A stretch of 20,180 bases of DNA, from assembly GCA_003427395.1 (NCBI GenBank), contig BFEA01000316.1, positions 1,644,592-1,664,771 of the forward strand, given 5' to 3'. The notes under the pieces are model-generated. The model had not been told where the DNA came from and ran no database searches. It saw nothing but the letters and a program-made list of their open reading frames with translations. Positions 1-10,251 of the stretch are shown here, in pieces. Each line of letters opens with the position of its first letter. Positions within the stretch are counted from its first letter, which is position 1. Source of the stretch: Chara braunii. Lineage: Eukaryota > Streptophyta > Charophyceae > Charales > Characeae. The translations under genes and the position numbers were made by a program.

Positions 1-253
1 AGCATTGGCACAACCTGCGTTTCGCCGTTCCACCTCAGCCTCAATCACCCAACAGATAGTTCTCATCACACTGCGAACACCCAATATTCACACCTTAGCC
101 TTCCAGGCGATGCCCCTCACCACCTGGGTCGCCTTCACACTCGTCTCCACCCTCCTCACTGCACACCACTTACGACCAAACTCTCCCAGCAGACCGCATG
201 TATGTACCGTATAGGGCAGAAGACAAGCGCCATATGAGCGCAATCGTACCACA
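1..253 (-). mobile_element. 5' leader of a second Ty3/gypsy element (partial)
   Basis: This stretch lies immediately downstream (minus strand) of a tRNA primer-binding site, so by position it should be the untranslated leader or start of gag of an LTR retrotransposon that continues off the left edge. A 61-residue minus-strand frame (273 to 88) resembles nothing I know. The assignment rests on the adjacent primer-binding site and LTR, not on coding content. Confidence 0.5.
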
Positions 254-265
254 GCTCTGATACCA
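254..265 (-). other. Primer-binding site (initiator tRNA-Met type)
   Basis: The minus strand reads TGGTATCAGAGC, the common plant LTR-retrotransposon primer-binding site complementary to the 3' end of initiator methionine tRNA. It sits 3 nt beyond the TG/CA boundary of the LTR at 269-1187, the normal spacing. It shows that the LTR acts as the 5' LTR of an element running to the left. Confidence 0.85.
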
Positions 266-268
266 AAT

Positions 269-1187
269 TGCAAGGAAGATGAGCATTAGCGAACTTTGGC
301 AATCAAACAGCATCACACATATGAGCCCAGATAGTCTTGACCTCGAACCACAGCAGACTGGCATCACGAGATACACCAAATAAGAACACACCAAGAGTTC
401 AAAATTGACAATGCTGAAGTAGTCCCATCATCATCAACTACGAACCAGAGTTGATATCCTATTGGCGCTCGGCGCCCAGACTACAGGTGGCAGATCCTAT
501 CTAGCCTATACTACGAAGCAGAATGATGACATCAACAGCGTTCCCGAAGTACGAGCATATGGCGACCAATGTCGCACGCTTCAGCACCAGGTATGTCTCT
601 CGTAACACTCACAACCCCGATCCACACCGCACAGATGCCACTAGCACCCCAAGGACCACCCTGCGATTCACCTAGCATACAGCAGCGCAGCTTGGCTATG
701 GCTGCGTGCTCTCACCTACTCGCNCGTGAGAGCGTGAGTGCCAGCCAGCCAGCGCATTGCGCAGCAGCGCTCACGCAGCATGCAGCCAGCACCCGAATGT
801 CGAATGAGGAGGCAGGCCCTTCCCTATATCGAAGTGGCCTGCCTGCGTCCAGTCCAGGAAGCTTCCAGTAGGCCCCCGGTAGCCTGAGGCCCAGTCACGA
901 AGAATGCAGGCATTGGGCCTGGAGTAGTTGCATGTGCCCAACTGCTTTCGGCCTGTGCTTGGCCCGGTACCCGTACCCAGCCCAGGGCCTGCTTTACATT
1001 CATTCACACNGGCNGCCCANGGCCTGAGTTCATTCAACCAACTGATGCTGTGCAACTGCCTGAATTTCCCCATTTGCGGGGTACCCTGAAAACGAGGCCC
1101 TGAGGGCCTGTCGTGCCTGCCTTCACTTAGGGCGGCCGACCTTGCTGCAAATAAGGCCCGTAGGGGCTAAGCGGGCGTAGCCTCGCA
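269..1187 (-). repeat. LTR of a Ty3/gypsy chromovirus (LTR-A)
   Basis: On the minus strand this 919-bp segment begins TGCGAGGC and ends CCTTGCA, giving the canonical TG...CA ends. It is bounded by a polypurine tract on one side (1188-1199) and a primer-binding site on the other (254-265). It shares blocks with the LTR at 13947-14989: the terminal + strand TGCAAGGAA, the + strand ACCAGGTAYGTCTC box (586-599), the GC-rich near-palindrome at 464-477, and the minus-strand block GCCGCCCTAAGTGAAGGC near the 5' end. It contains four ambiguous bases (724, 1010, 1014, 1020). A 100-residue + strand frame at 569-871 has no recognisable content and is probably chance. Confidence 0.85.
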
Positions 1188-1199
1188 TTCCCTCCATAT
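1188..1199 (-). other. Polypurine tract
   Basis: The minus strand reads ATATGGAGGGAA directly before the TG that opens the LTR. This is the expected position and composition of the plus-strand primer of an LTR retrotransposon. The second element has an equivalent tract at 14990-15002. Confidence 0.75.
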
Positions 1200-1221
1200 C
1201 TTCGTTAGTCCTCTGAGAAGA

Positions 1222-2589
1222 TCAGTCTACCGCCAGCTGGCGCTTTCCTTTCAAAACATCCCTCTCATAGCGGGCAACGATCTGAGGGGCGGTCTGCATC
1301 AATTCCTCCCGAGTAAACCAGCGGTCCTCCTTTGGATCTGTATGATGTCTGAAGTGAACACGGAACTGCAGCTTTGGCTTGGGAGGACGTCCTCTTCCTG
1401 GAGGCTTCTGAACGNGTATCTCTCTGTGGTCGACGATATNATCGATGTCGACTTCTCCATCTATGGTTGGGGGCAGCATGGATCGACGAGAGGGAAACTG
1501 GTCAGTTTCCTTGAATGCAGCGAGCTTAGAGGCGTGAAAGACTGGGTAAGTTNTGAGATGNCCAGGGATANGGATGACATATGATGGACCATCAGAATCT
1601 GTCCCTACTACGTCTAAAACTTCCCAAGGTCCAAAGTACTGAGGCATGAGTTTGCGGGATATCCCGAACTCCTGTCCCAGTTCTGAAGATTTGACCCAGA
1701 CTCTGTCNCCTACCTGAAATGTAGAAGGGCGGCGGTGTCTATTCTCAGACTCTATCATTGCTGCNTGTGCCTTCTGCATGTGTTCTACANCCTCCTGCAT
1801 CTTCTGTTCATATCTATAGGCGAACTCCAGAGTGCCCGGTTTAGCAGTTGGCTGGTTGTCTGGAAGTAGGAAATCTAAGGGCAGTCTAGGTTTGAATGTC
1901 AGTTGTAGACTGTTAGGACTCGTCCCGGTAGCACTGTGCACAGCGTTGTTATATAGACTAGCTACTAGAGCAAGCTTTTCGTCCCAGTCTACCTGATTGG
2001 GCTTGATGTAATGCCTCAACAGGTGTTNCACANCGCGGTTCATTTGTTCAGCCTGGCCATTAGCTTCTGGATGATTTCCAGAAGTCATCTGCAGTTGAGT
2101 TCCTTGTTCAGCTGCAGCGGCCTTCCATAATTCACTTGTGAACCTGACGTCCCTGTCACTGACTATAGACTTTGGCAGTCCAAAGTCTCTNACCCAGTTT
2201 TCTNTAAATAGCCTGATCACGTATTCGGTCTTCGCTGTTCCTGGCATAGCTATTAATCTAGCAAACTTACTAAACCTATCCACGATGACAAAGATCTGTC
2301 TCATCCCACTCTTGCTGGTGACCAGCGTATCCATGAAGTCCATGGATAAACTTTCANCTGGCCTTTCCGGAATCGGAAGGGGCTTGAGCAGCCCAAGAGG
2401 CGCCTGAGTACGGGGCTTGTTTCTCTGGCATACTTGACAAGTTTCCACGTACAACTGTACATCTTTCATCATCGTTGGCCACCAGAACCGCTGCAGCAAG
2501 TTGGCAGCCCAAGAGGTATGCCCAAAGCCTTTCTCGCAATATGTTTCCCTCCGCCCTCGATCTGCGGCCGGTATTCCCCAGATCGCCAC
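1222..2589 (-). pseudogene. Ty3/gypsy integrase with chromodomain (truncated pol)
   Basis: A 455-codon open frame covers the C-terminal part of a gypsy polyprotein. From about residue 20 it matches the homologous frame of the second element: the end of the zinc-binding region (RFWWP, then a C-x2-C pair in VETCQVCQRNK), the integrase core with its acidic residues in SMDFMD, VSDRDVRF and GNHPEANGQAEQ, a C-terminal region (KLMPQYFGPWEV), and a chromodomain-like tail with IVDHRE, FRVHFRHHTDPKEDRWF and APQIVARYER. This makes it a chromovirus. The first ~20 residues do not match, and the upstream histidines of the H2C2 finger, RNase H, RT, protease and gag are missing, so the element is truncated near 2560. 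It has no stop over this length but 12 ambiguous codons. In the cell it would insert cDNA, with the chromodomain guiding it to chromatin marks. Confidence 0.9.
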
Positions 2590-5500
2590 TGACTAACCCG
2601 TCAGTATTACTGCAGGCCTTCATCAGCATCTCCTCTGGCCGTGGCGCTCGGTCCCACAGTCGAGCGCAAAACTGCTCAGCAGCTCCGGCCTTCCCGTGGA
2701 CATTGCCTCTGGACGGTCCGATTGCCTCTTGCCCCTATACCTTGGTTACTACGGACGACCTGGGCGGTAGGCGGCAGTACTTCGGCTCCCACCATGCCGG
2801 CCCTGTCCCAGTCAATATAGCTTCGCTACAACGCCCCGGCTGCTCCTTCCCTATGCAGTTCATGGCTTTTCCGGTCCCCAATGGGCGTGCTCCCACTGAC
2901 TTTCCCTACGTAACAGATCATAGGATTGAGGCGTGGTCCCACTGCAACTTCTAGTGTGAACCTTGGCGACGCGAGCCGCGGTGCAAATCTTGGTGGCCAT
3001 AGCAAATATTCAAATGAGAACTTTGAAGACCGCCGCGGAGAAGGTTCCCCATGCCTGACCGTAGTGCGCTGCCTGCGGCCCTTACTGCTGCGCCTTAAAC
3101 TGCCCCTGTCTGGGCACAGCTTGCCCCGTTCTAGGTCCTCGACTGCCGAAACGGCCTCAAAGGGAATTCGGCGTCGTGTCTGAGTCGAGAAATACCAGCG
3201 CATAAAAACAGAATAATAATGAGATCTCTAGAACCTCTAACCGTCAGGATACAACGAACGCGGGAACGAAACCACTAGTACCGTTTCGACACGGTCATCG
3301 GCAAAACCAAGGGGGATGGCCCCGCCGGCCCTCGACCCCATTGACGCCTTCACGCCACTCTGATGTTCCTGCGTCGTCGCCGCTCGACCTCGATCCCTGT
3401 ATCTCCTTAACGAAAGTCTAATTCTACAACCAATAGCGCTAGGCCCAAGGCTGGGTCTAGCCCTGACGGAAGCCTAAGTAAACGGGCACCGTGCGACGGG
3501 CCGAACTGCCGGGACACCTTCCAAAGTCACCTTGATGTCGATGCTGTCCTCCGCACGTACGCTCACGTCATAAGTAGCACATTAATCAAAGAGACGTAGC
3601 CTTTCGAATTCCCATTTAATCAGGAGAAAAAAAATACTGGCTGGCGATCACGCCGGCCTTTCAATCGTCAAAAAAAATAAAAAGATCATGCGTGCCTCAA
3701 ATCTGCGCGCCCACACGCTCTTTATTCTAGTCAACCATCAGCCGCATAGACAACGAACCCTGCCGCGACTCGCGCGGTATATTTAATTTTTAAACCAAAG
3801 TTATTTTCTGCCACTTGCAAAAACCAGGGCAGATACCCTTGTAAGGGTATTCGCGCCGACACCGTCAAGACAGCGAGAGCATACCGAGTGAAGGGGTAGC
3901 AAAACAACAGAGTCTTCCCATCATCCGAGCATGCTAGAATCACACGCTGTGGTCCCCGCAGCATACTAGTGTTCGCTTCACTAAGCATCCCTCTCGTCTT
4001 GCCTGCCTCAAGAATGTTGTGTCGATGATCGCTGCCCTGAAAACATGACCGCACCCGAACTTCAGCAAGGGAGGCGACTCTTCAAGAACACGGCGGGAAA
4101 CGGATCCCAGGCAAAGATGATGACTGAACAGACTCTCCTCAACCTTACAGACCCTTCCTCAAAGTGTCTGCCTCTGCACCACTAATGACGTCCATGTCTA
4201 ACTTATGTGCGCTCTCCTCCCTGCTCTTCTCCTTCTCGATTGCGTCTACTTGTGTCTCCCCCGCCCTGTCTCTCGTAACCACTCACGTCCTCTAGCTCTC
4301 TGCTCTACTGACATCTCTCAGTCGCACGTTGACCACCGAGACCCTTCTCTCTCACCCTCGCGAGCAACCCTTGCGTGCATCTCTTTCCCTACTCAGCTCT
4401 CAAGCATATGGCGTTTCCCCGATCATACAGGGGCTAGCACAACGTTTGATTGATCAAGTACTGGCTGACCGGAGAGCGTGCGCAAACTCACTTTCTTTCA
4501 TCCGCTTGCTTGAGAGGTGGGCTTCACCCTGTGGAAGAGCACCTACCCCGGACATAGCAGGCGAGGTTACGGGCTAGTCAAAAGGTGCGCGCCTGAAAAC
4601 TCTCAACGATTATCTTGCGCTTTGAGAGTCGAGTCCCTCTCCCTCCGATCGTGGCTGACTCCTTCCCGCTCTAGTTCTCACGCGTGTCCCATCGTCCTAA
4701 CTTCCCACGCGCAGAAGTCAAGTTGACGTCAACCTCTCGAGCATACTTGCTGTATTCGCAGATATATCCCCCTTTGCCTCTCTCTCTCTCTCTCGTGCAT
4801 CCTGGTCTCAGTCTGTTTCTCAACTATCATGAGTGAGCCTCCCGTGTTCGCCTAACGATCTTGATCGCGCTCATGTCGTCCCGAGCTGGCCTCTGGGCCG
4901 CTCTCCACCGGTCCAGTCAACGGGTGGTCCCGCTTCCACTGTTCCCACCCATGCCAGGACTAGGTGGTGGCCTCCAAATCACTCTCATCGCTCTCCGCTT
5001 CTGTGTCGCTGTCCAGGTGCCGCTGTTCCCACTCCACTGTATCCGTGGACGTCCCCCCGTCTAGGTACGCAACACTCACTTTTATCTCGTTCGCAACTCC
5101 ATCCCGCCTGCACCTTCTCTCGGCGCGGTCCCTGGCCTCCGTAATTGCCATCTGCAGGCCTTGGTCTGCTCACATTTCATATTCTCTCCCCCCTTCTACG
5201 TTTATCTTCAGTTTCGCCTCTTGCCTGCCCTAGCTGTAGTCCAACACGACCGTCACAATAGGCCCATCCCCAGATATCTGCTCCCACCTCCAGAGATGCT
5301 GGAGGCATCTTGGCCGGTAGCCATATAGCCCGCTGCTGCGCACCATGGCTGAGCCCTCCTGAACAGACCGTGAGTGCCAGGCCACCTGTTTCCTGAATAG
5401 TCAGGCCTTAGTACTTCAACGTACGCACAGGTAGGCAGGTCTGCCAGCTGCACGATCCTCCTACCAGTTCTACCACCAAGCATCGCGGCGAGGCTGCTCA

Positions 5501-5631
5501 TACTTCGGTAGGTAGAGGCTTGCCCCCTTCTCTCTTTTATAAGGTTGCTGATCACCGTGATCCCGACGCTCTAAATGAAGGACTCAAATAACTTTCAGTA
5601 TTCCAAATTTTGAAAATCTATGATTCGTAGA
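2590..5631. other. No recognisable gene
   Basis: Frames here are short (up to 159 codons overlapping the end of element A at 2475-2954, and 107 codons on the minus strand at 3731-4054) and have biased, unfamiliar composition. I recognise no domain, transposon motif, tRNA or rRNA. A pyrimidine-rich part runs from about 4200 to 5250 with a (CT)n run. It may be decayed transposon or ordinary intergenic DNA. Confidence 0.5.
4778..4794. repeat. (CT)n microsatellite
   Basis: An uninterrupted CT dinucleotide run inside a generally pyrimidine-rich segment of the + strand. Confidence 0.85.
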
Positions 5632-5632
5632 T

Positions 5633-5658
5633 TAATAAAATAAAATAAAATAAAATAA
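5633..5658. repeat. (AATAA)n microsatellite
   Basis: About five tandem copies of a TAAAA/AATAA pentamer at the left side of an AT-rich patch. Confidence 0.85.
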
Positions 5659-5659
5659 C

Positions 5660-6844
5660 AAAGGAAAGGGGAAACATTTATTTTTTAAAATCTCGTGAAA
5701 CAAGTAGACCGAAGGGAAGCAGCGGAGCCGAACTCCAACGGTCGCAGCACATGCAGGCTTTTCACAGTCGACCACCGGTCCTTTTCATTTTTCCTTTCGA
5801 ATAAATGATGCCAGATCCGACGTGGTGGTCCCATAATGGGATACCGATGACCGTCCTTCCCTCTTCAAAATACACCGCCAGACTACCCTTGACGGGTACC
5901 TGTATTCGATGGCAAGGAGGGGGCCTATGGCCTCCCATCTGGGGGTGATAGGTCTCCTACCGAAGCGGCTGTGGGTTACCCCTCTTTTGGGATCTTACCA
6001 AGCGACACCCAATCGAACAGGTCAGTCACAGTGAGAAGCGAAGAGTCGAGCCAGTTTGGCCACAGGACGGCAATCGCAGCCCGAAATTGAGCCGTTAGCT
6101 TCCTCGCGGAGTGACAGAAAACGAAAGAAGAAGCCGCGTCTGGCGAATCTACTAGTAGAAAATTAATAACAATAATAATAATAAAAACCTAATAAAATAG
6201 GAAGAGTAAGAAAATTGTAACCACACAGTAGCCTGTAGACACTGAGTTTCCCCGAACTAAGGCGTCGGTCCAAATCCGCGTATAAATCTGACTCTGTGGC
6301 TTTCTTTTCGCTTATTCTTTTTTTGCTTTTTCTTTTGCCTCACTTGAACTTCCTCCGCTCGACAGTGACCGCAACTTCACGCATCTACCCCATAACTCGA
6401 CTAAAAGGCACTCGGCGCGCAGTAGAAAAGACCACGCCGGTCTATTTACTTCCGCGTCCCTGGGCGAGCCCGGCGGCTACCACGACCAGAGGCCGGTAGT
6501 GCTCTGCTGTGCAGCAGGGCGCCGAGCCTGCGTGGACCAATGGAAAGCCCAGTGGCACACCCTTTTGCTGAGGGCAGGCACCAACTGGACCGGTCCGTTG
6601 CAGGATACTACTCGAGTATTCCAGGAGAGTCACAAAGGCTCGGGAACTACCCGACGAGCCGCTGGCGTCTGAGCGAGAAACAGGCACTGAGCTGGAACCT
6701 GGCACACAGAGGAGGGTCGGGACACCGCGCCCTCTGACAACGCCAGAACGAAAAACAACAACAACAAGAATACGAAACAAAACGCCAATTTTTTTAATTT
6801 TTTTTTACAAAACACAAAAATAAAATAAAAAAAAAGGGAAGTAA
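5660..6844. other. No recognisable gene; low-complexity tracts
   Basis: Mixed-composition DNA with no convincing coding region. Visible elements are an AAT-rich tract (about 6163-6198), a CAA-rich tract (about 6755-6770) and an A/T-rich tract (about 6787-6838) directly before the left repeat of the Penelope-like element. A short imperfect inverted repeat (GGGGGCC/GGCCTCC) lies near 5918-5937. Confidence 0.5.
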
Positions 6845-7438
6845 AGGAAGCAAACAATACTGCAAAGAACGCAGTCACAGCACGAGTCGAATGCAATAAC
6901 GAATAAAGCATGGAGCTCAAAGCTGTCAAATGTCACATCAATTACTTAAGAATCAACATGCTAACACATGGTTGTTAACAATGTCATCGTGAAGCTCAAA
7001 GATGTAACTCGCGACTAAAAAGTCCGACATAGATAGTCAAAGACATCGCCGGTCGGTACTACGTCGCGGAGTCAAAACAATGTCCTTTCGGACGAGGAGG
7101 TCATTCCCTACGTTGCCTCCGTACATATACCTCATTCTATCGGCAAGTTCTACGTGCTAAAAAACAAGAAGGCGCCAAATGACACGAAACCGACCGAACC
7201 CTCTTCTAGACACACCTGGTACTCTGAGCCCCTAAAAAGCGGTTTCCCAGTTCCTCTGAAAGTTCCAGAAGTACGGGGTACTACTCGCATGATAAACAAG
7301 CATCTAGTTCAACAGACAAAGGGGTGCTTCCTGGTCCAAGAAAATTCAGAACCACGGGGTACCGTAATGAACCAGTATCCAATTCGGCCGACCAAGGGGT
7401 GTTCCCCGGTCCTCACATACTACCATCCACTACAAAGG
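6845..7438 (-). repeat. Left (3') pseudo-LTR of the Penelope-like element
   Basis: This 594-bp segment aligns with 11527-12126 in the same orientation. By eye I count about 21 substitutions and one 6-bp gap (near 7361, in the second 81-bp subrepeat), so roughly 96% identity. It opens with AGGAAGCAAACAAT and closes with CTACAAAGG on the + strand. On the minus-strand element it is the downstream copy. The sequence beyond both ends differs from that beside the other copy, which fixes the boundaries to within a few bases. Confidence 0.9.
7239..7412. repeat. 81-bp tandem subrepeat in the left pseudo-LTR
   Basis: The ACGGGGTAC block occurs at 7273 and again at 7354, exactly 81 nt apart. The flanking GGGTGYTTCC...GGTCC and AATTCAGAA segments repeat with it. 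A weaker partial unit precedes them (from about 7239), giving roughly two and a quarter imperfect copies. The second copy has lost 6 nt. Confidence 0.75.
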
Positions 7439-7562
7439 TAAGCGCAAAGAGAATTATACACACATAAAAAGTACAGAAAAATCCACAAAAGCTATGCAAA
7501 AACATGCAAACGACGGGTCAGTTTATCAGCGTGCTATCTGTCAACAACAAAGCAAGCAATTT

Positions 7563-8992
7563 TCAAATCGGCCTCTTTCCTTTCGCAAAACTTCTCAGTG
7601 CCCTCCCAAACCAATCACCGGGATAATCCCTCTTCCTCAATTCCATTCTGAAAAGTACGACGGTGTCAACGATTTCCATACAATCGTTGGAGTTCTGGTC
7701 AATCCGGTGTAACGCCCCAACAATCACGACCATCTTCATCCGTTTACACGTCCAAGATCCAAAATCTTGAATCGTGCGGAATGTGAGGTCACGATTCTTC
7801 CTCAAATCGTCGTCGTTCTTCGACAGATGCACCGTTCCCAGAAAGGGAAAGGACTTCCTGATTTTCAATCTACAACCCAAGAAAATCCATTTGTCCTCCC
7901 CTTCGTTCGTTCTCTTCAAGGTGAGCGCCTTATCATAACACCTTTCAAACCTCTTGATCATGGATAAGGCCTTCTCCCTTGACCCTCTTCTCCGCGGGTT
8001 GAAGGCAGCGTAAACAGATACGTCATCGACAAATCGCATCCCATCAAACAACCGCTTCTGGCTTCCCAGAGTAAGGAAAAAATCCCACTCATTCTTGACA
8101 CACAGTAGGCACGCCAATGGGGGGCTCGAGCTCTTGCCCATTGGTATGCCCACGGTTTGCTTCATCAAAATTCCCAATACTTGTGTAACAAAAATCCAAT
8201 TCGAACAAGACAAAATCCATCAGGTACTTGAACGAGATCGGCTCGAACCCATCCATTCTCATCGCCTTGCTCATTCTTGCACCCTTTCCACGTCTCTTGA
8301 CATGCACTTCATCAAACCCTTTTTCACGAAACCACCACAGGACCCACTCGATTGTCCTCTTAATCGAATCATGCGGCAGTTTATTGAACATGTCTTTAAC
8401 ATCGTACAAGGCTCCAATTACTTCAACTTCCTTCCCGGTTCTTCCAAACTTCCTGTTGATATTCATTGATCTGGATTTTATGTCCGAGACAGCCCTCAGA
8501 TTCAGATGGCCATATTCAGGGAGGGAAAATAGCAAGCAGTTAACCGCCTGCGCAACCTTCTTACAAGCGTTAATCGAAGGCTCCTCGAAGGTCGGACAAA
8601 TAGGTCGATACTTACCCGTATCCGTGTTTCGGAAGTGCGTAAGCATCACCAATCCTTCCGTTCCCGTTCCATCTTCCATGGGGCTCCAGACCCTTCTTTT
8701 TATACTCACAAAAGGCCACTCCGAGTTCTGTCACTTCGTCTTCTTCACAAACCCTGTAGCTATCGTTCTCAAAAAAGGTCTCCTCCATCCCTTTCGCATA
8801 CAGGGCAGGGCACTGCACCAGCGTATAGCCGGGGTTCCTGTCCAGCGGCGCCAACACCAACCCCTTCAGCTTCTCTTTGACTCTCAGTACCTCGTCCAAC
8901 CTCACTCCTCGCTCATCCTCCACTTCCAACTTTGCAAAACATTGCACCGTGTCTTCAAGTGTTACCACAATCTTACCACACGGTACTCCCAA
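7563..8992 (-). pseudogene. Penelope-type reverse transcriptase (frameshifted)
   Basis: The RT domain is spread over three minus-strand frames (8992-8612, 8709-8089, 8213-7563) that overlap and together read as one protein. In order: a finger motif APLDRNPGYTLVQCP, resembling the DK-containing start of Penelope RTs; GKYRPICPTFEEP (motif 2); YDVKDMFNKLP with the first catalytic Asp (8403-8401); GIPMGKSSSPPLA (motif B); FVDD with the catalytic Asp pair (8027-8022); IFLGC; and a thumb-like tail with GALHRIDQNS. The frames switch in an A-rich run near 8700 and a T-run near 8190. The enzyme would copy element RNA at a nicked target in the nucleus. The G-x-P-M-G...SP-x-L-A and F-V-D-D pattern separates it from the gypsy RT in this window. 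The nearest alternatives are group II intron-like or telomerase-related RTs. Confidence 0.8.
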
Positions 8993-10251
8993 ATCATTAG
9001 CCCAAACGTGAAAGCTTCTTTGACTTCCTCAACCAATCTCCACTCCCTCCGTTCCTCCTGTGGTCTAGGTACATTCTTAGCGTTCTTCACTATTGGTGGA
9101 ATCCAGCTCAACTCACCAATCCGGAAATGCACGTGCCCATCCCGTCTAGGATAGGCCATTCCAGCACATGTACAGCTGGAGGCACCAGTCGACGCAAACC
9201 GTCGATGATTGTGTAGAAGACTGCCCACATTCGGGGACTTAGTCCACACAACGCGTGCCCGCCTTTTTTCCATTTCCTTCATTGGCTTGACTAAATCCAA
9301 ACTCCTGATCTTCCTTCTTACCAGCCTCGTAACTTCGCTCTTCTTTATCCTGTCATCAAATCTAATCCTTACCACTACTCGCTTCCGAACACTCATACCA
9401 TGCGCTTCTTTAATCGCCTGCGAGATCATCAACCTAGCCTTTCCCCTGCTCCTTTTAGTCGTGAAGGTCTTCATAGCCCCGTAATACTTCAGCAGATCGG
9501 TCAGACTCAAATTCCTTAGGTTCTTGTTCTTCCAGGGGCATTTGAACATGCTCACCATATCGTCCCTCAACTTCAAGTTCATAGGCGAGGCCTCAGTAAT
9601 TCGTCGCAAAGTGATCAAACCACCTGCTTTGAATACGTTCTTACACTTTCTCAGAGGTCGAGTCCCCCGCCCCCATTTTACCCTCGTCTCACCGAAAAGC
9701 CTTTGAACCAACCGCCATCCGTCCGCCCAAGTATCGCCTCCCGAGCTAACGATCACCCTGTCCCCTTTCTTACCCCGCTTCTTGCCTAGCGTTCTAAGTA
9801 GTTCTACGACATTGACAGTTCCGTTGCCCAGCTCCTTTGAGTTAAATTCTATGATTTTTCCCAGGTTCGCTGATTTCTTCTTACCCTTGTCGCATTCTTC
9901 CTGTCGCCGTCCTCGATGATGTTCCTTCCTTCCAGGCCTCTTTTTACTCTTCTTCCCGCCCTTCTTCTCCCCTCCTCCTGTTGAGTTTAAAGCAGGTGAC
10001 CATATCCTAATCAATGTGGACTCTACCGCCTCCAGCTCCTTCCTGTCCGTACTCGTAAAAACCGGGATCGCCACATACTTGTGCACCCCAATTTTTCCCA
10101 TCCAGTTGTACAACTTCCTCTTCCGCTTTTTCCCTTTACCCTCTCCACCGCAGTAGTTCTCTCGCCATCTCGACCATAATTCACGTTCAGTATACTCGAT
10201 ATATACCTGTTTATACCAGGGAGATGTCAGAACGTAAACGCAACCAGCCGG
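8962..10251 (-). pseudogene. GIY-YIG endonuclease domain and basic linker
   Basis: An open frame of about 430 codons follows a TAG at 10254. It starts with a GIY-YIG-like fold: VYV (10239-10231) for GIY, VYIE (10206-10195) where YIG is expected, an Arg in WSRWRE (10170-10168), and a C-terminal helix with the metal-binding Glu in VESTLIRIWSPALN (Glu at 10023-10021). Next come a Lys/Arg-rich linker (about 9990-9870), an unassigned stretch, and a C-x-C-x10-H-x-H cluster (9174-9127) that may bind metal. The frame ends in a TAA at 8962, and the coding sense continues one frame over as GVPCGKIVVTLEDTV into the RT. GIY-YIG nucleases nick target DNA for Penelope elements. The YIG glycine is replaced by Glu, which may impair activity. 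There is no Met near the domain start, so translation should come from upstream. Confidence 0.75.

Larger units (their letters stand above)
269..2560 (-). mobile_element. 5'-truncated Ty3/gypsy chromovirus copy (element A)
   Basis: This groups the 3' LTR (269-1187), polypurine tract and the integrase-chromodomain portion of pol. The 5' two-thirds of the element and its own 5' LTR are absent. The right boundary is approximate: homology to the second element's integrase finger stops between about 2535 and 2590, and no target-site duplication can be assigned. Confidence 0.8.

Noticed and set aside
464-477. GGCGCTCGGCGCCC-type near-palindromes in the LTRs read as a lysine-tRNA-type primer site
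   Set aside because: They are internal to the LTRs (464-477 and 14151-14164), not just outside an LTR end. The real primer-binding site is at 254-265.
2475-2954. 159-codon + strand frame crossing the end of element A
   Set aside because: The first part is antisense to the integrase frame; the rest has no recognisable content.
3595-3620. tRNA B-box-like TTTCGAATTCCC
   Set aside because: No matching A box, acceptor stem or cloverleaf can be built around it.
3731-4054. 107-codon minus-strand frame
   Set aside because: It has no familiar motif, no neighbouring coding support and a length compatible with chance, so it is not reported as a gene.
8228-9154. 308-codon + strand frame opposite the Penelope-type RT
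   Set aside because: It is the antisense shadow of the RT and linker, whose minus-strand frames carry recognisable catalytic motifs.
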